A stretch of 64,000 nt of DNA from Pectobacterium zantedeschiae (GTDB taxonomy: Bacteria; Pseudomonadota; Gammaproteobacteria; Enterobacterales; Enterobacteriaceae), in NCBI RefSeq assembly GCF_004137795.1, contig NZ_NWTM01000006.1, positions 124,001 to 188,000 of the forward strand, given 5' to 3'. Below the pieces are notes generated by a model. It worked only from the letters and a program-made list of their open reading frames with translations, searched no databases and was not told the origin of the DNA. This document shows, one piece after another, positions 40,536-49,918 of this stretch (the stretch's first letter is position 1; every line of letters begins with the position of its first letter). Position numbers and translations under genes: made by a program.

Positions 40536-40788
40536 CGTGTTGTTCCTGACAGTGTTTGACGGTTTCAACCTGTAGCGCACAGCTCACCAGTGCGCCTTCC
40601 AGTTGACGGTTATCGGCACTTAAATCACCGTTGGTCTGTGGGTTGCTGCCCGGTATCAGGCAGCTCGTTACTTTCGGACAGCCAACGTAAATAAGCGTCG
40701 GGGTTGTCAAAGTCGGGGCGGCGGTGCAGCCGCTTAACATCGTCAGGCAAATTAGCGCTGTACCAGCGGCGCAAATCGGCGTTTTCAT
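40498..40788 (-). CDS. lysC: outer-membrane spanin subunit LysC (Rz1-like)
   Basis: 96 aa with a lipoprotein signal: lipobox LSGC with Cys near residue 21. Encoded in another frame, largely overlapping lysB, the classic nested Rz/Rz1 design. Works with LysB to fuse inner and outer membranes at lysis. Confidence 0.82.
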   Translation of the reverse strand: MKTPICAAGTALICLTMLSGCTAAPTLTTPTLIYVGCPKVTSCLIPGSNPQTNGDLSADNRQLEGALVSCALQVETVKHCQEQHDAETQQPAQRLK

Positions 40789-41071
40789 TAAGCAACCTCG
40801 TTAGTGTACGTTCGCGCCCGGCGGCCAGTTGCCCGGCCTGTGACAGTTTCGTGCGGAGTGCCGCCTGTGCCTGTTCATTGCGCCGGGTGTTGTTCTGCAA
40901 CGACCCGATGGCGGCAGACTGTGCCAGCAGTGTGTCTTTTTGCTGACTCAGGGTAATAGCCTGCTGGCTTAACGAGTTTTCAGCGCGGGACAGTTGCCAC
41001 TTAGTGATAACCAGCACGGCCAGCAGGCAGGCGGCAACGATGGCGGAGAACTGTGTCAGGGGCTTACTCAT
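40625..41071 (-). CDS. lysB: inner-membrane spanin subunit LysB (Rz-like)
   Basis: 148 aa: one N-terminal TM (residues 8-24) then a periplasmic coiled-coil rich in Gln/Ala/Leu. P2 LysB family. Confidence 0.88.
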   Translation of the reverse strand: MSKPLTQFSAIVAACLLAVLVITKWQLSRAENSLSQQAITLSQQKDTLLAQSAAIGSLQNNTRRNEQAQAALRTKLSQAGQLAAGRERTLTRLLNENADLRRWYSANLPDDVKRLHRRPDFDNPDAYLRWLSESNELPDTGQQPTDQR

Positions 41072-41577
41072 GCCGCCCCCTTAAGACAAACCGCACGCTC
41101 ACGCTGGCGACGGGTTTCAATACCGCGTGATACCTCGCCGTTGACATACACCCAGCGCAGCAACTGGTCACAGGCGTTGCGCCACTGGCCTTTGTTGATA
41201 AAAAACGCCAGCGTAGAGCGACATGCCGCGCCAACACCGACATTAAACGCAAAACTCACTATCGCGTCATAGACGGCCTGCGGCATATTAACGGCCATAC
41301 AGCGTGCCAGCGCCTTTTCGACCCGCAACACATCGGCAACCAGATTGACCGCCGCCTCACGCTCGGTGATGGTTTTCCCCGGCACCACGCCAGCGGTGTG
41401 TCCGATCCCGTTTGTCCACACGTTCGCACTGCACTGATACGGGCTTAATCGGCATCCCTCAAGGTCGGCAATCAGCGCCAGCCCCTCTTGTGACGTTTTC
41501 AGCAACGAAAAATCCGGCACTAACGCGGCCAGCGCTAACACCGTGGCAATAACACAGCGTTTAACGAGTGATTTCAT
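41068..41577 (-). CDS. K: SAR endolysin, GH24 lysozyme with P1-Lyz-like cysteine pattern
   Basis: 169 aa. N-terminal signal-anchor-release segment (about 9-26, Ala/Val/Leu-rich) rather than a cleavable signal. The active site reads E40-x-C42-x6-C49-x5-T55. P1 Lyz has the same E-x-C-x6-C-x5-T arrangement with a further Cys in its SAR segment; here Cys8 could play that role. Degrades peptidoglycan after holin-triggered release. A different fold from P2 gpK. Confidence 0.9.
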   Translation of the reverse strand: MKSLVKRCVIATVLALAALVPDFSLLKTSQEGLALIADLEGCRLSPYQCSANVWTNGIGHTAGVVPGKTITEREAAVNLVADVLRVEKALARCMAVNMPQAVYDAIVSFAFNVGVGAACRSTLAFFINKGQWRNACDQLLRWVYVNGEVSRGIETRRQRERAVCLKGAA

Positions 41578-41770
41578 GGATAACCTCGCGGGGATTATCG
41601 ATAGTTTTCAATAGCTGGTAACTCTTGCGGCGGTAGTACCAGTTAACGCCAACGGTGAACACCACCCCCAGCGCCCCGAAATAGGCCGCGAAATCCTGCG
41701 GCGTCATCGCGCCGAAAAATGCCAGCGCGACGCTTATCCAGTACGCGATAAACGACGTGATTCTTTCCAT
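41561..41770 (-). CDS. Y: holin, HP1 family
   Basis: 69 aa from MERITSFIAYW at 41770 (an ATG four codons earlier overlaps the X stop). Two TM segments (about 4-22 and 28-46) and a basic tail. Sits at the P2 gene Y position before the endolysin. Confidence 0.85.
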   Translation of the reverse strand: MERITSFIAYWISVALAFFGAMTPQDFAAYFGALGVVFTVGVNWYYRRKSYQLLKTIDNPREVIHEITR

Positions 41771-41772
41771 AT

Positions 41773-41976
41773 TCAATCCCATAAACTCACCGTTTCTGCG
41801 ACAGGGGCGGCAGCAATATCCGGCAGGGTTACGGCGGTGCCGTGGGGCAGTATTGCCCCGAATTCAGCCACCCCCGGATTAGCCGCTAACACCGCCTCAA
41901 CGGCACCCTGCGTGTGCCCGTAGTGGCGATAACACAGGGCGTCCAGCGTGTCGCCCTGCTGTGCGATAACGTTCAT
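41773..41976 (-). CDS. X: tail protein gpX (LysM domain)
   Basis: 67 aa LysM-type: QQGDTLDALCYRHYGHTQG near the N-terminus. Part of the P2 tail hub; may hold peptidoglycan. Overlaps L stop/start. Confidence 0.93.
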   Translation of the reverse strand: MNVIAQQGDTLDALCYRHYGHTQGAVEAVLAANPGVAEFGAILPHGTAVTLPDIAAAPVAETVSLWD

Positions 41977-42479
41977 CAGATATGCCCGATGATGCAGCGA
42001 GGCTTATCCTGCAAGTGGCTGATTGACCAGCGCGCATCGCGCCACAGCTCATCAATCGTGCCGTCGAGCGCATCGGCCTTACGGTCGCCTTTGGCGCTGG
42101 CGTCATAGCTTCGGTAACGCTCGTACAGCGTTGCCGTGGTAATGGCGCTGACTGCACACAGATAGTGGTGCTCTTTTTCGCTCTGGCCGTCGAGTCGCTC
42201 GGCGGGAACGGCGTCCAGCGTTTTAAACCCTGCCGCCATCTGTGCCGCGCGGTACTCGTACAGTTCGGCGTTAACTTCAGAAATGGCGGTTTTCGCCGCA
42301 TGGCGCAGGCGCTCCGGCGTGACGGTGTTCTCAAGGCGCATCAGCGTGCGCAGGGTTCCCGGCTCCACATCCGGCCAGAAGAAGGTGTTTTCGATTACAG
42401 CATCCTGTTTCGCGGGCACCGGAATAACCACCGCATCCGGGCGTGGCTCCGCTTTCGCGGTAAAAATCATTGTCGTCAT
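41976..42479 (-). CDS. L: head completion/stabilisation protein gpL
   Basis: 167 aa, P2 gpL. Conserved segment ISHLQDKPRCIIGHI at the C-terminus. Confidence 0.93.
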   Translation of the reverse strand: MTTMIFTAKAEPRPDAVVIPVPAKQDAVIENTFFWPDVEPGTLRTLMRLENTVTPERLRHAAKTAISEVNAELYEYRAAQMAAGFKTLDAVPAERLDGQSEKEHHYLCAVSAITTATLYERYRSYDASAKGDRKADALDGTIDELWRDARWSISHLQDKPRCIIGHI

Positions 42480-42570
42480 GACAACCTCTGAATAGGTGGG
42501 CGGTGGACACAGGCTCAGAAAACAGTGAACTGTTCCGGCCTGTGTGCCGCCCGGCGCGGGGCGCGTTGGG

Positions 42571-43230
42571 TTAACGGCTGGCCGCTGCTTTGCGCAGCGC
42601 CGTTTCCAGCCGCTCTATGTCTTTTTTCACACCGCTTCGGCTATCAAGCTGAAAGGCACGTTTCAGGTGAAACAGGGCTTGCTCCGGCTTGCCGCTGCGC
42701 AAGATCAGGCCGATGATTTTGTGCAGTTTGGCGCGCACCTGGTCGGGCATGTCCTCTGCATCGGTCAGGGTCAGCGTATCGATCAGCAGGTTAATGTTGA
42801 CCGCCTGCCCGGCGGTATGGGCGCGGGTCGCAGCGTCGGCGACCTCTTCGGCTAACAGGTACGGCGTCGGGCGGGTGTAGCCCTCTGGCATCACCAGCTT
42901 ATGCGCGATGGCATAACGGGCAATCTCCAGCGCGCCGGGAACGTCCCCGGCGTCGAGCTTCCACACCATGACCGTCATCAAGACCGCATCCTGTGCGCCG
43001 CGACCGTTTGCCAGCACTCCCGCCACCCACGGCGCATAGCTGGGTAACAGCCCGCTTTTCATCTCTGCTTTACGCTCAATGGAGCGCACCTGTTTTAACG
43101 TGCGTTTGTCAGCCGCAAGCCGGAACAGCATTTGCTCGTATCCGGTGGCCTGTCGCAGCGGATCATTCTCCCGCTGCGACGCCTCGGCAGCCGACACCCG
43201 CATCATATGACGCTGGGCGGGGCTTAACAT
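42571..43230 (-). CDS. M: terminase small subunit gpM
   Basis: 219 aa, P2 gpM: recognises and, with gpP, cuts cos. N-terminus MLSPAQRHMMRVSA is typical. Confidence 0.94.
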   Translation of the reverse strand: MLSPAQRHMMRVSAAEASQRENDPLRQATGYEQMLFRLAADKRTLKQVRSIERKAEMKSGLLPSYAPWVAGVLANGRGAQDAVLMTVMVWKLDAGDVPGALEIARYAIAHKLVMPEGYTRPTPYLLAEEVADAATRAHTAGQAVNINLLIDTLTLTDAEDMPDQVRAKLHKIIGLILRSGKPEQALFHLKRAFQLDSRSGVKKDIERLETALRKAAASR

Positions 43231-43232
43231 GC

Positions 43233-44348
43233 TTAGGCTCCGGTGTTATCGGTTTGGGTTTCAGTACCAGGCGCGGCAGGCTCAGCGGCCTTTTCTGCTT
43301 CCGGCGGTTTCGGGAACTTACCGAGCTGGATGTTTTCGATCACGCAGCCACAGCCGTAATCTTCCACGACGTAGTCCTGTTTAATGGATTCGTAGTTTTC
43401 GATACGGTCACGCTTGGCGTTCTCTTCGAGGTGGCGGCGGTGACTGTCGTCCATGTAGTAGATAGACAGGTTATCCAGACGGGTGATCATCAGGGCATTG
43501 GCCGGGAAGTATGGCACGCGCACGGCAGGTAAATTGCCGATACGCTTCTGGCTGATAATCACATCAGCGGCCAGTATTTCGCTGTTTTCCTGCTGCTTGT
43601 TGACCAGTGGGAAATACTTATCGGACAGTAGCTGACGGCCACAAATCACCACCAAATCCGGATCTTCCTGATGCCATTCGTCGATCATGGTGTTGGTCGC
43701 GTCCATCACCAGGGCGTCGAGGCTGACATAATCGCCGTTCTCACCGACGCGGATTTGCTCGGAAATCACTGCGCCGTCTTCGCCCACGACTTTACTCATC
43801 ACACGTTTGGCAGATTCATTGCGGTACTTTTGCAACCAGCCCACCGCCACATCCTGCAAGAGCGGATTTTTAGTACGGTCAGAGGTCGCCGCACGCTTCA
43901 CGCCGTGCCATCCGGCCATGATGTAATCCAGCGACTGACGTTTGGCGATAGCGTTACGCAAACGCAACTGGAAATCCTGAAAACGCGCCCATAGGTCAAG
44001 GGTGTTGTAACGGATATGGAAATCAAAGTTCATCTGTTCGCACTTGTACTGGCGTGCTTCCAGACTCAGCAGATCGGCGGTTTCACGCTCGTCACCGTTT
44101 GATGTATCCGTGGTGCTGGCAACTGACCCGGACACGCCGAGGCCGATCTTTTCCCCGGTCAGCTCGGCAACCGGCACGATGTTGATGCGGGTCAGGAAGT
44201 CAGAGGACTCTTGCACCACCTCCATCAGCGACTGCGTGACGGACGGCTCAACGCTGAATTTCTTGCTCAGCGTTTCCACCTCAACGCCATTCAGTGCGGC
44301 AAGCTGGGTCATGTAGGCATTAAATTTAAAACGGGTTTCTTTACGCAT
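43233..44348 (-). CDS. N: major capsid protein gpN
   Basis: 371 aa HK97-fold capsid precursor. N-terminal MRKETRFKFNAYMTQLA is the P2 signature; the first ~30 residues are expected to be removed by gpO. Confidence 0.96.
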   Translation of the reverse strand: MRKETRFKFNAYMTQLAALNGVEVETLSKKFSVEPSVTQSLMEVVQESSDFLTRINIVPVAELTGEKIGLGVSGSVASTTDTSNGDERETADLLSLEARQYKCEQMNFDFHIRYNTLDLWARFQDFQLRLRNAIAKRQSLDYIMAGWHGVKRAATSDRTKNPLLQDVAVGWLQKYRNESAKRVMSKVVGEDGAVISEQIRVGENGDYVSLDALVMDATNTMIDEWHQEDPDLVVICGRQLLSDKYFPLVNKQQENSEILAADVIISQKRIGNLPAVRVPYFPANALMITRLDNLSIYYMDDSHRRHLEENAKRDRIENYESIKQDYVVEDYGCGCVIENIQLGKFPKPPEAEKAAEPAAPGTETQTDNTGA

Positions 44349-44397
44349 GGTTTTTCCTGTTCTTTCCGAAAAAGGGTATCGAGGGGGTACGCCCCGG

Positions 44398-45252
44398 TTA
44401 GCAGTTGGTCAGCAACGAGGCTTCGCCGTCGCCACCTGTCGCCGCCGGGCGGCGCTTTTGCGACAAGCTCTCTGTACCGTCCAGCGTGGCTTTCAGGGCA
44501 GTGAACCGCTGCTCACTGGCGCTCAGCTTCTGCGTCAGGGTGGCAATATCCTGCTGCTGGCGCTGCTCAAGCTGGGTAAAGCGCTGCTCCACGCTGTCGG
44601 CGTTGGTTTGCACCTGCCCGGCGACAGCGGCCACGGCTTCATGCACATCGTTGAAACGGGCGTCATCACTGGATTGCTTGCGGCCAAACAGGGCGGTGAT
44701 GCGAGACAACAGCGTCGGCTCCACGTCCGGCAGGTCTTCAAATTCCAGTGTCACTTCGGTAGCGACAGAAAAGAGGTTTTCCGGGGAGGATTTGCGCATA
44801 GCCAGCGGGCTATGCTTGGCTTTGGCGCTGAACTCCAGCATTTCTGTGCCGAGGCTGGCCGGGTCATCAGTGACCGCCAGACCGACCAGGCAGCTTTTCC
44901 CTGAGTTGCTGAAATTGGGTTGAATTTCCATTGAGGTATAGATTTTCTGGCGCGCTTTAATCATTGCCACCAGTTCATCTGTCGGGTCGATTTTGGCAAA
45001 CAGCGCCAGCTTGCCGTTGAGCACAGAATCATCCTCAATCTTCTCGGCTTTCAGCTCGACCACATCGCCATAGCGGCGAAACGGGCTATCAGGCAGCAAA
45101 CCTTTAACGTGCTCAATGTTGATGCGGCAGCCATAGACTCGCGGATCAAATCCTTCGCCCATCTGTTGAATATCGTTCGCGTCAATGATGCGACCATCAC
45201 AGGTGTCGCCCTCGACACCGATACGGAACCACTTAGAAACTTTCTTTGCCAT
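44398..45252 (-). CDS. O: capsid scaffold/protease gpO
   Basis: 284 aa, the same length as I recall for P2 gpO. Start MAKKVSKWFRIGVEGDTCDG at 45252; upstream frame to 45318 is spacer. N-terminal half is the serine protease, C-terminal half is coiled-coil scaffold, and it ends at LLTNC. Confidence 0.95.
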   Translation of the reverse strand: MAKKVSKWFRIGVEGDTCDGRIIDANDIQQMGEGFDPRVYGCRINIEHVKGLLPDSPFRRYGDVVELKAEKIEDDSVLNGKLALFAKIDPTDELVAMIKARQKIYTSMEIQPNFSNSGKSCLVGLAVTDDPASLGTEMLEFSAKAKHSPLAMRKSSPENLFSVATEVTLEFEDLPDVEPTLLSRITALFGRKQSSDDARFNDVHEAVAAVAGQVQTNADSVEQRFTQLEQRQQQDIATLTQKLSASEQRFTALKATLDGTESLSQKRRPAATGGDGEASLLTNC

Positions 45253-45391
45253 TTTCTCATCCGTTGTTTGCGGGAAGTCGGGGCGAGTATCCGGCGTGAC
45301 ACTATGGCGCGCCATCAATCACGGTTCGCTAACCGCTGGCACAACAGGCACTTAAGGCGGTGAGGGGCGGCGCTGACGTAGCCTTGCCGTC

Positions 45392-47161
45392 ATGAATACA
45401 GCCATCGATACCACCATCATCAGCGACCCACGGCGACAAGCGGCTTTGCTCTACTGGCAGGGCTTTTCGGTGCGTCAGATTGGGGAAATGCTGAACCAGA
45501 AAACGCCGACCGTTCAGAGCTGGAAGCAGCGCGACGGCTGGGACGCTATCGCCCCGGTATCGCGTGTTGAAGCCAGTCTGGAAGCACGGCTAATTCAGCT
45601 CATCATGAAGACGAAAAAGGAGGGGCATGACTACAAAGAGATTGACCTATTAGGCCGTCAGATTGAGCGGCTGGCGCGGGTGAACCGCTACAGCCAGACG
45701 GGTAACGAGGCCGATCTCAATCCCAACGTGCGCAACCGCAACAAGGGTGAACGCAAGGCACCAGAAAAGAACCTGTTCAGCGAGTCGGCTATCGAGAAGC
45801 TGAACGACATTTTCCTAGATGAAATTTTCGAGTACCAGCGCGGCTGGCATCAGGCCGGGTTACAGCACCGTATCCGCAATATTCTGAAATCGCGCCAGAT
45901 TGGGGCGACGTTCTATTTTGCGCGGGAAGCCCTTATCGATGCGCTGACTACCGGACGCAATCAGATTTTCCTGTCAGCGAGTAAGGCACAGGCGCACGTC
46001 TTTAAAAACTACATCATCGACTTTGCCCGGCTGGTCGATGTTGATCTGAAAGGCGATCCGATGGTGCTCCCCAACGGGGCGCGCCTGTTCTTCCTCGGCA
46101 CCAATATCCGCACCGCGCAGAGCTACACCGGAAACCTGTATCTGGATGAATATTTCTGGATCCCCAAATTTCAGGAGCTGCGCAAGGTCGCCAGCGGCAT
46201 GTCATTGCACAAAAAGTGGCGCTCCACGTATTTCTCCACGCCGTCGAGTCTGGCACACAGCGCCTATCCGTTCTGGTCAGGTGAGCTATTCAACAAGGGA
46301 CGCAGTAACAAATCCGATCACCTGCATCTTGATTTAAGCCACGCGAATTTGTCCGGCGGCGTGCTGTGCGGTGACGGGCAGTGGCGGCAGATTGTGACCG
46401 TGGAAGATGCGCTGGCCGGGGGCTGCAACCTGTTCGACCTCGACCAGCTCACGCTGGAATACAGCCCAGCAGAGTATCAAAACCTGCTGATGTGTGAGTT
46501 TGTCGATGATAAGGCGTCCGTATTCCCGTTTGAGGAATTGCAGCGCTGTATGGTCGATGCGCTGGACGAGTGGGAGGATTTTAACCCCTACGCGCTGCGC
46601 CCGTTTGCCTATAAACCTGTCTGGATTGGTTACGACCCGTCACACACGGGCGACAGCGCGGGCTGTGTGGTACTGGCACCGCCGCAGGCACCGGGCGGTA
46701 AGTTCCGCATTCTGGAGCGCTTCCAGTGGAAAGGCATGGACTTTGCCGCACAGGCCGACGCTATCAAGCTGTTGACGGAAAAATACATCGTTGAATACAT
46801 CGGCATTGATGCAACGGGCATCGGTCAGGGCGTTTATCAACTGGTACGCGGCTTCTTCCCGGCCGCGCGCGAAATCAAATACTCACCGGAAATTAAAACC
46901 GCGATGGTGCTCAAGGCAAAAGACACCATCACCAGCGGACGGCTGGAGTACGACACCAGCCACACCGACATCACCCAATCGTTTATGGCCATACGCAAAA
47001 CCATGACGGCCAGTGGTAACCGCACCACCTATGAAGCCAGCCGCAGCGAGGAAATCAGCCACGCTGACGTGGCATGGGCAACCATGCACGCGCTGTTAAA
47101 CGAACCCCTGACCGCGATTAACGGTCATGTCCCTGTCAGCATTTTGGATTTTAACGAATGA
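45392..47161 (+). CDS. P: terminase ATPase subunit gpP
   Basis: 589 aa large terminase. N-terminal HTH (QGFSVRQIGEML), ATPase segment SRQIGATFYFAREAL, DEYFWIPKF Walker B region, and a C-terminal nuclease-like part with YDPSHTGDS. Divergent from O; overlaps Q by 4 bp. Confidence 0.96.
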   Translation: MNTAIDTTIISDPRRQAALLYWQGFSVRQIGEMLNQKTPTVQSWKQRDGWDAIAPVSRVEASLEARLIQLIMKTKKEGHDYKEIDLLGRQIERLARVNRYSQTGNEADLNPNVRNRNKGERKAPEKNLFSESAIEKLNDIFLDEIFEYQRGWHQAGLQHRIRNILKSRQIGATFYFAREALIDALTTGRNQIFLSASKAQAHVFKNYIIDFARLVDVDLKGDPMVLPNGARLFFLGTNIRTAQSYTGNLYLDEYFWIPKFQELRKVASGMSLHKKWRSTYFSTPSSLAHSAYPFWSGELFNKGRSNKSDHLHLDLSHANLSGGVLCGDGQWRQIVTVEDALAGGCNLFDLDQLTLEYSPAEYQNLLMCEFVDDKASVFPFEELQRCMVDALDEWEDFNPYALRPFAYKPVWIGYDPSHTGDSAGCVVLAPPQAPGGKFRILERFQWKGMDFAAQADAIKLLTEKYIVEYIGIDATGIGQGVYQLVRGFFPAAREIKYSPEIKTAMVLKAKDTITSGRLEYDTSHTDITQSFMAIRKTMTASGNRTTYEASRSEEISHADVAWATMHALLNEPLTAINGHVPVSILDFNE

Positions 47162-48168
47162 AAAAGCGTAAATATCGTAAATCACAAACGGCAGTCGTCA
47201 GCCAGGCACAGCCGATAGAGGCATTCACTTTCGGTGAACCGTCCGCCGTTCTGGATCGCCGCGACATTCTGGACTATGCCGAGTGTATCCATAATGGCCG
47301 ATGGATTGAGCCGCCGATCAGCTTTAGCGGTTTGGCTAAAAGCCTACGCGCTGCGGTACACCACAGCTCACCCATCTATGTGAAACGTAACATTCTGGTA
47401 AGCACGTTTATTCCGCACCCGCTATTGAGTCAGCAGGACTTTAGCCGCTTTGTACTGGATTACTTGGTGTTTGGTAATGCGTTTCTGGAAAAGCGGCTGA
47501 ACCGGATAGGGGGCTTATTACGGCTGGAGTCTAGTCCGGCCAAATACACCCGGCGCGGGGTAGAGGAGGATGTTTACTGGTTCGTGCAGTCATTCAAAGA
47601 GCCGCACCGCTTTGAACCGGGTAGCGTGTTCCATCTGCTGGAGCCGGATATCAATCAGGAAGTGTACGGCCTGCCGGAATACATCAGCTCGTTGAACTCG
47701 GCCTGGCTGAACGAATCGGCGACGCTGTTCCGGCGCAAGTATTACCAGAATGGCGCACATGCGGGTTATATCATGTATGTGACCGATGCGGCGCAAAGCG
47801 GCACAGACGTAGAACGACTACGCTCTGCGATGAATAACACCAAGGGATTGGGGAATTTTAAGAACCTGTTTTTCTATGCGCCTAACGGCAAGCCGGACGG
47901 CATCAAGATTGTGCCGCTCAGCGAGGTGGCAACCAAAGACGACTTCTTTAACATCAAGAATGCCAGCCGTGACGACCTGCTCAGCGCCCACCGCGTACCG
48001 CCGCAGATGATGGGGATTATCCCGAATAATACGGGCGGTTTCGGGGATGTGGAAAAGGCGAGTCAGGTGTTTGTCAGGAACGAGTTGGTACCTTTACAGG
48101 AACGGATGAAAGAGATTAATGAATGGATGAACGAAGAAATTATAAACTTTAACGCATATGCGTTTTAA
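47158..48168 (+). CDS. Q: portal protein gpQ
   Basis: 336 aa (P2: 344). Basic N-terminus, conserved FGEPSAVLDRRDILDY and HRVPPQMMGIIPNNTGGFGD. Forms the dodecameric portal vertex. Confidence 0.96.
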   Translation: MKKRKYRKSQTAVVSQAQPIEAFTFGEPSAVLDRRDILDYAECIHNGRWIEPPISFSGLAKSLRAAVHHSSPIYVKRNILVSTFIPHPLLSQQDFSRFVLDYLVFGNAFLEKRLNRIGGLLRLESSPAKYTRRGVEEDVYWFVQSFKEPHRFEPGSVFHLLEPDINQEVYGLPEYISSLNSAWLNESATLFRRKYYQNGAHAGYIMYVTDAAQSGTDVERLRSAMNNTKGLGNFKNLFFYAPNGKPDGIKIVPLSEVATKDDFFNIKNASRDDLLSAHRVPPQMMGIIPNNTGGFGDVEKASQVFVRNELVPLQERMKEINEWMNEEIINFNAYAF

Positions 48169-48224
48169 TTTTGAGATTCAGTTATGTCAATAAGCCTTTG
48201 GATTTCATGGATAAAGTCCTGAGG

Positions 48225-48971
48225 CTATTTTAAATAATTCGATACGTAATTATCCATGTTGGCTTGTTTAAGTATTTTGCTATTTTTAATGTAATTTAAA
48301 TTATCCCATTCAAAGTAACTGCAAAGTATAACAATTATTGTGAGTAATTTTTCATCTGTCAAATTTATTAGTAATTCATATTGTTCTTCTCTTTCGTTCT
48401 CTTCGACTTTATCATTGATTAATTTAAGGGGAAGATAAAATCTTCTGGCTAAAGAAAAGAAATGTTCATCTACATCCAAGTCCTCAAGCCATTCACAAAT
48501 TCTCTCTTTCCCAATACCTCCATTAACTAATAAACTTAAGCTGTCGTCGATGTAAGTAACTGCATTGCCAGATTTGTATTGAATAAGTGATGTTTCTTCG
48601 GGGGTGTTTTCATGCTGTAATTCATTATTGTGAGGGGCGTCATCGATCGCAATACGTAATTTGTCAAAATTAGATTCTTGAGCTTCGATTAAACTAAAAA
48701 AACGCATTTCAAATTTTTTATAATTTTCTAGTTTCTCCTGTCTCTTTAATTCATGCATTAAAGCCTGATTCGACTGCAACTGTAATCTAACAGAGTGTAT
48801 TAATAAGCATATGGAGATAAAACTCAAGATGGGATTTAATACCCCACCCATAAAATCACCAAATTGCCCCCATACGTCTGCACCTTGTGTACTAAGGTAA
48901 CTTACTCCGAAGTTTAAGGAATACAATCCCCAAACAACTATAATCAACGCTAAACATAAAGTCTTTAACAT
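48225..48971 (-). CDS. putative phage abortive-infection membrane protein (PutAbiC-like)
   Basis: 248 aa: two TM segments (about 4-24 and 42-60) around WGQFGDFMGGVLNPILSF, the hallmark of the putative AbiC family. A ~190-residue helical cytosolic domain follows. AT-rich. Its ATG is 1 base after the stop of the upstream gene with no SD of its own, so translation is coupled. Located between cos and Q, an insertion place for cargo in P2 relatives. Abortive infection is inferred from family naming, not shown. Confidence 0.72.
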   Translation of the reverse strand: MLKTLCLALIIVVWGLYSLNFGVSYLSTQGADVWGQFGDFMGGVLNPILSFISICLLIHSVRLQLQSNQALMHELKRQEKLENYKKFEMRFFSLIEAQESNFDKLRIAIDDAPHNNELQHENTPEETSLIQYKSGNAVTYIDDSLSLLVNGGIGKERICEWLEDLDVDEHFFSLARRFYLPLKLINDKVEENEREEQYELLINLTDEKLLTIIVILCSYFEWDNLNYIKNSKILKQANMDNYVSNYLK

Positions 48972-48972
48972 C

Positions 48973-49791
48973 TTATTGTACCGTATGAACTAGATATTTT
49001 ATTGTTTCGCCGCTGTTAATTCTGACACGGCTAACTGTTAGCCTAAGATAAATACGCCCTTCGGAAGATGGAGAGTTATTTACATGTAAGTTTGCTGAGA
49101 TCATTTTCTTTTGACTTGACATAATTATACGTAGAGGACTATAAAAGCCAAAAGCAACTGTTTCATCTTCTCCTTCAAGTACAAGTCTTCCATTACCAGT
49201 TCTAGCATTGAATCTCGTGATGTAAGCTCTAATTTCCTCTGTTTTTTTTGCTACCTTTGACTTAAAGAGGTTTGTTGCAGTAGCCGTGTCTAATTCAATA
49301 ACTTTCTTTTTGTCATGCGCTCTTTGTTTGAAATTAAGTTCTATGTTGTAATTTTTTTTGACATTTATCTCATGCATCCTTTTTAAGGGTGCTCTTATTC
49401 TTCCTATTAACTCATCTTCAATATCTGACAAGCCTTTGACAACTTCTTCTGCTTCATTAGATAATTCTCGCGTTTCTAAATAAAGAGATTGTGAGATAAA
49501 AAAACTCATCACTTCATTAAAAACAGGTTTGGATATTCTACGAAGTTCATAAATTAATTCAGGCTCATTAATCACTAAGTCAAAGTTCTGCCCATAAGAA
49601 CCTGTAAAATTCTTTTTTAGTACAGCTCGTGCAGGATTTACATGTGTACGTCTTTTGATGATTACTTTCCTTAGAATAGCCTCAGCCAAAAGACAAGTAA
49701 CTTCAGCTGTTCCGCCGAGAGTTGCTATGCCATATTCCATATCAACTTCATCATCACCGCTTTTGATTATGACATCGTAATTAACACGCAT
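48973..49791 (-). CDS. unknown partner of the AbiC-like protein
   Basis: 272 aa from the ATG at 49791 (AAGGAAAGG just upstream; a TTG ten codons earlier is less likely). N-terminal ~90 residues look like an alpha/beta domain, the middle is helical and charged, and the last ~80 residues look beta-rich. No TM, no catalytic motif that I recognise. Cotranslated with the membrane protein; plausible sensor or regulator of it. Confidence 0.7.
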   Translation of the reverse strand: MRVNYDVIIKSGDDEVDMEYGIATLGGTAEVTCLLAEAILRKVIIKRRTHVNPARAVLKKNFTGSYGQNFDLVINEPELIYELRRISKPVFNEVMSFFISQSLYLETRELSNEAEEVVKGLSDIEDELIGRIRAPLKRMHEINVKKNYNIELNFKQRAHDKKKVIELDTATATNLFKSKVAKKTEEIRAYITRFNARTGNGRLVLEGEDETVAFGFYSPLRIIMSSQKKMISANLHVNNSPSSEGRIYLRLTVSRVRINSGETIKYLVHTVQ

Positions 49792-49843
49792 TACCTTTCC
49801 TTGTGAAAGTTGATTGCACAAAAAATTAAGATTAATCTCACTC

Positions 49844-49858
49844 TAGCATGGCATGCTA
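49844..49858 (-). promoter_or_regulatory. palindromic operator candidate of the cos-Q cassette
   Basis: TAGCATGCCATGCTA: 7-bp arms around one base. On the minus strand it overlaps the spacer and -10 of a possible promoter (TTCAAA, 17 bp, TAGAGT), so a bound protein would block transcription. Confidence 0.4.
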
Positions 49859-49899
49859 TGTCTTTGAACATTTAACCTTTAAATTTGATAACGCGCGCA

Positions 49900-49918
49900 A
49901 TGCTATCCCCGCCACGCC
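49900..49918 (-). other. cos site
   Basis: Minus strand GGCGTGGCGGGGATAGCAT. It differs from the P2 19-nt cohesive end, as I recall it, at 3 positions and from that of 186 at 1. Lies between the rep/early side and the packaging genes, as expected. Confidence 0.88.
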
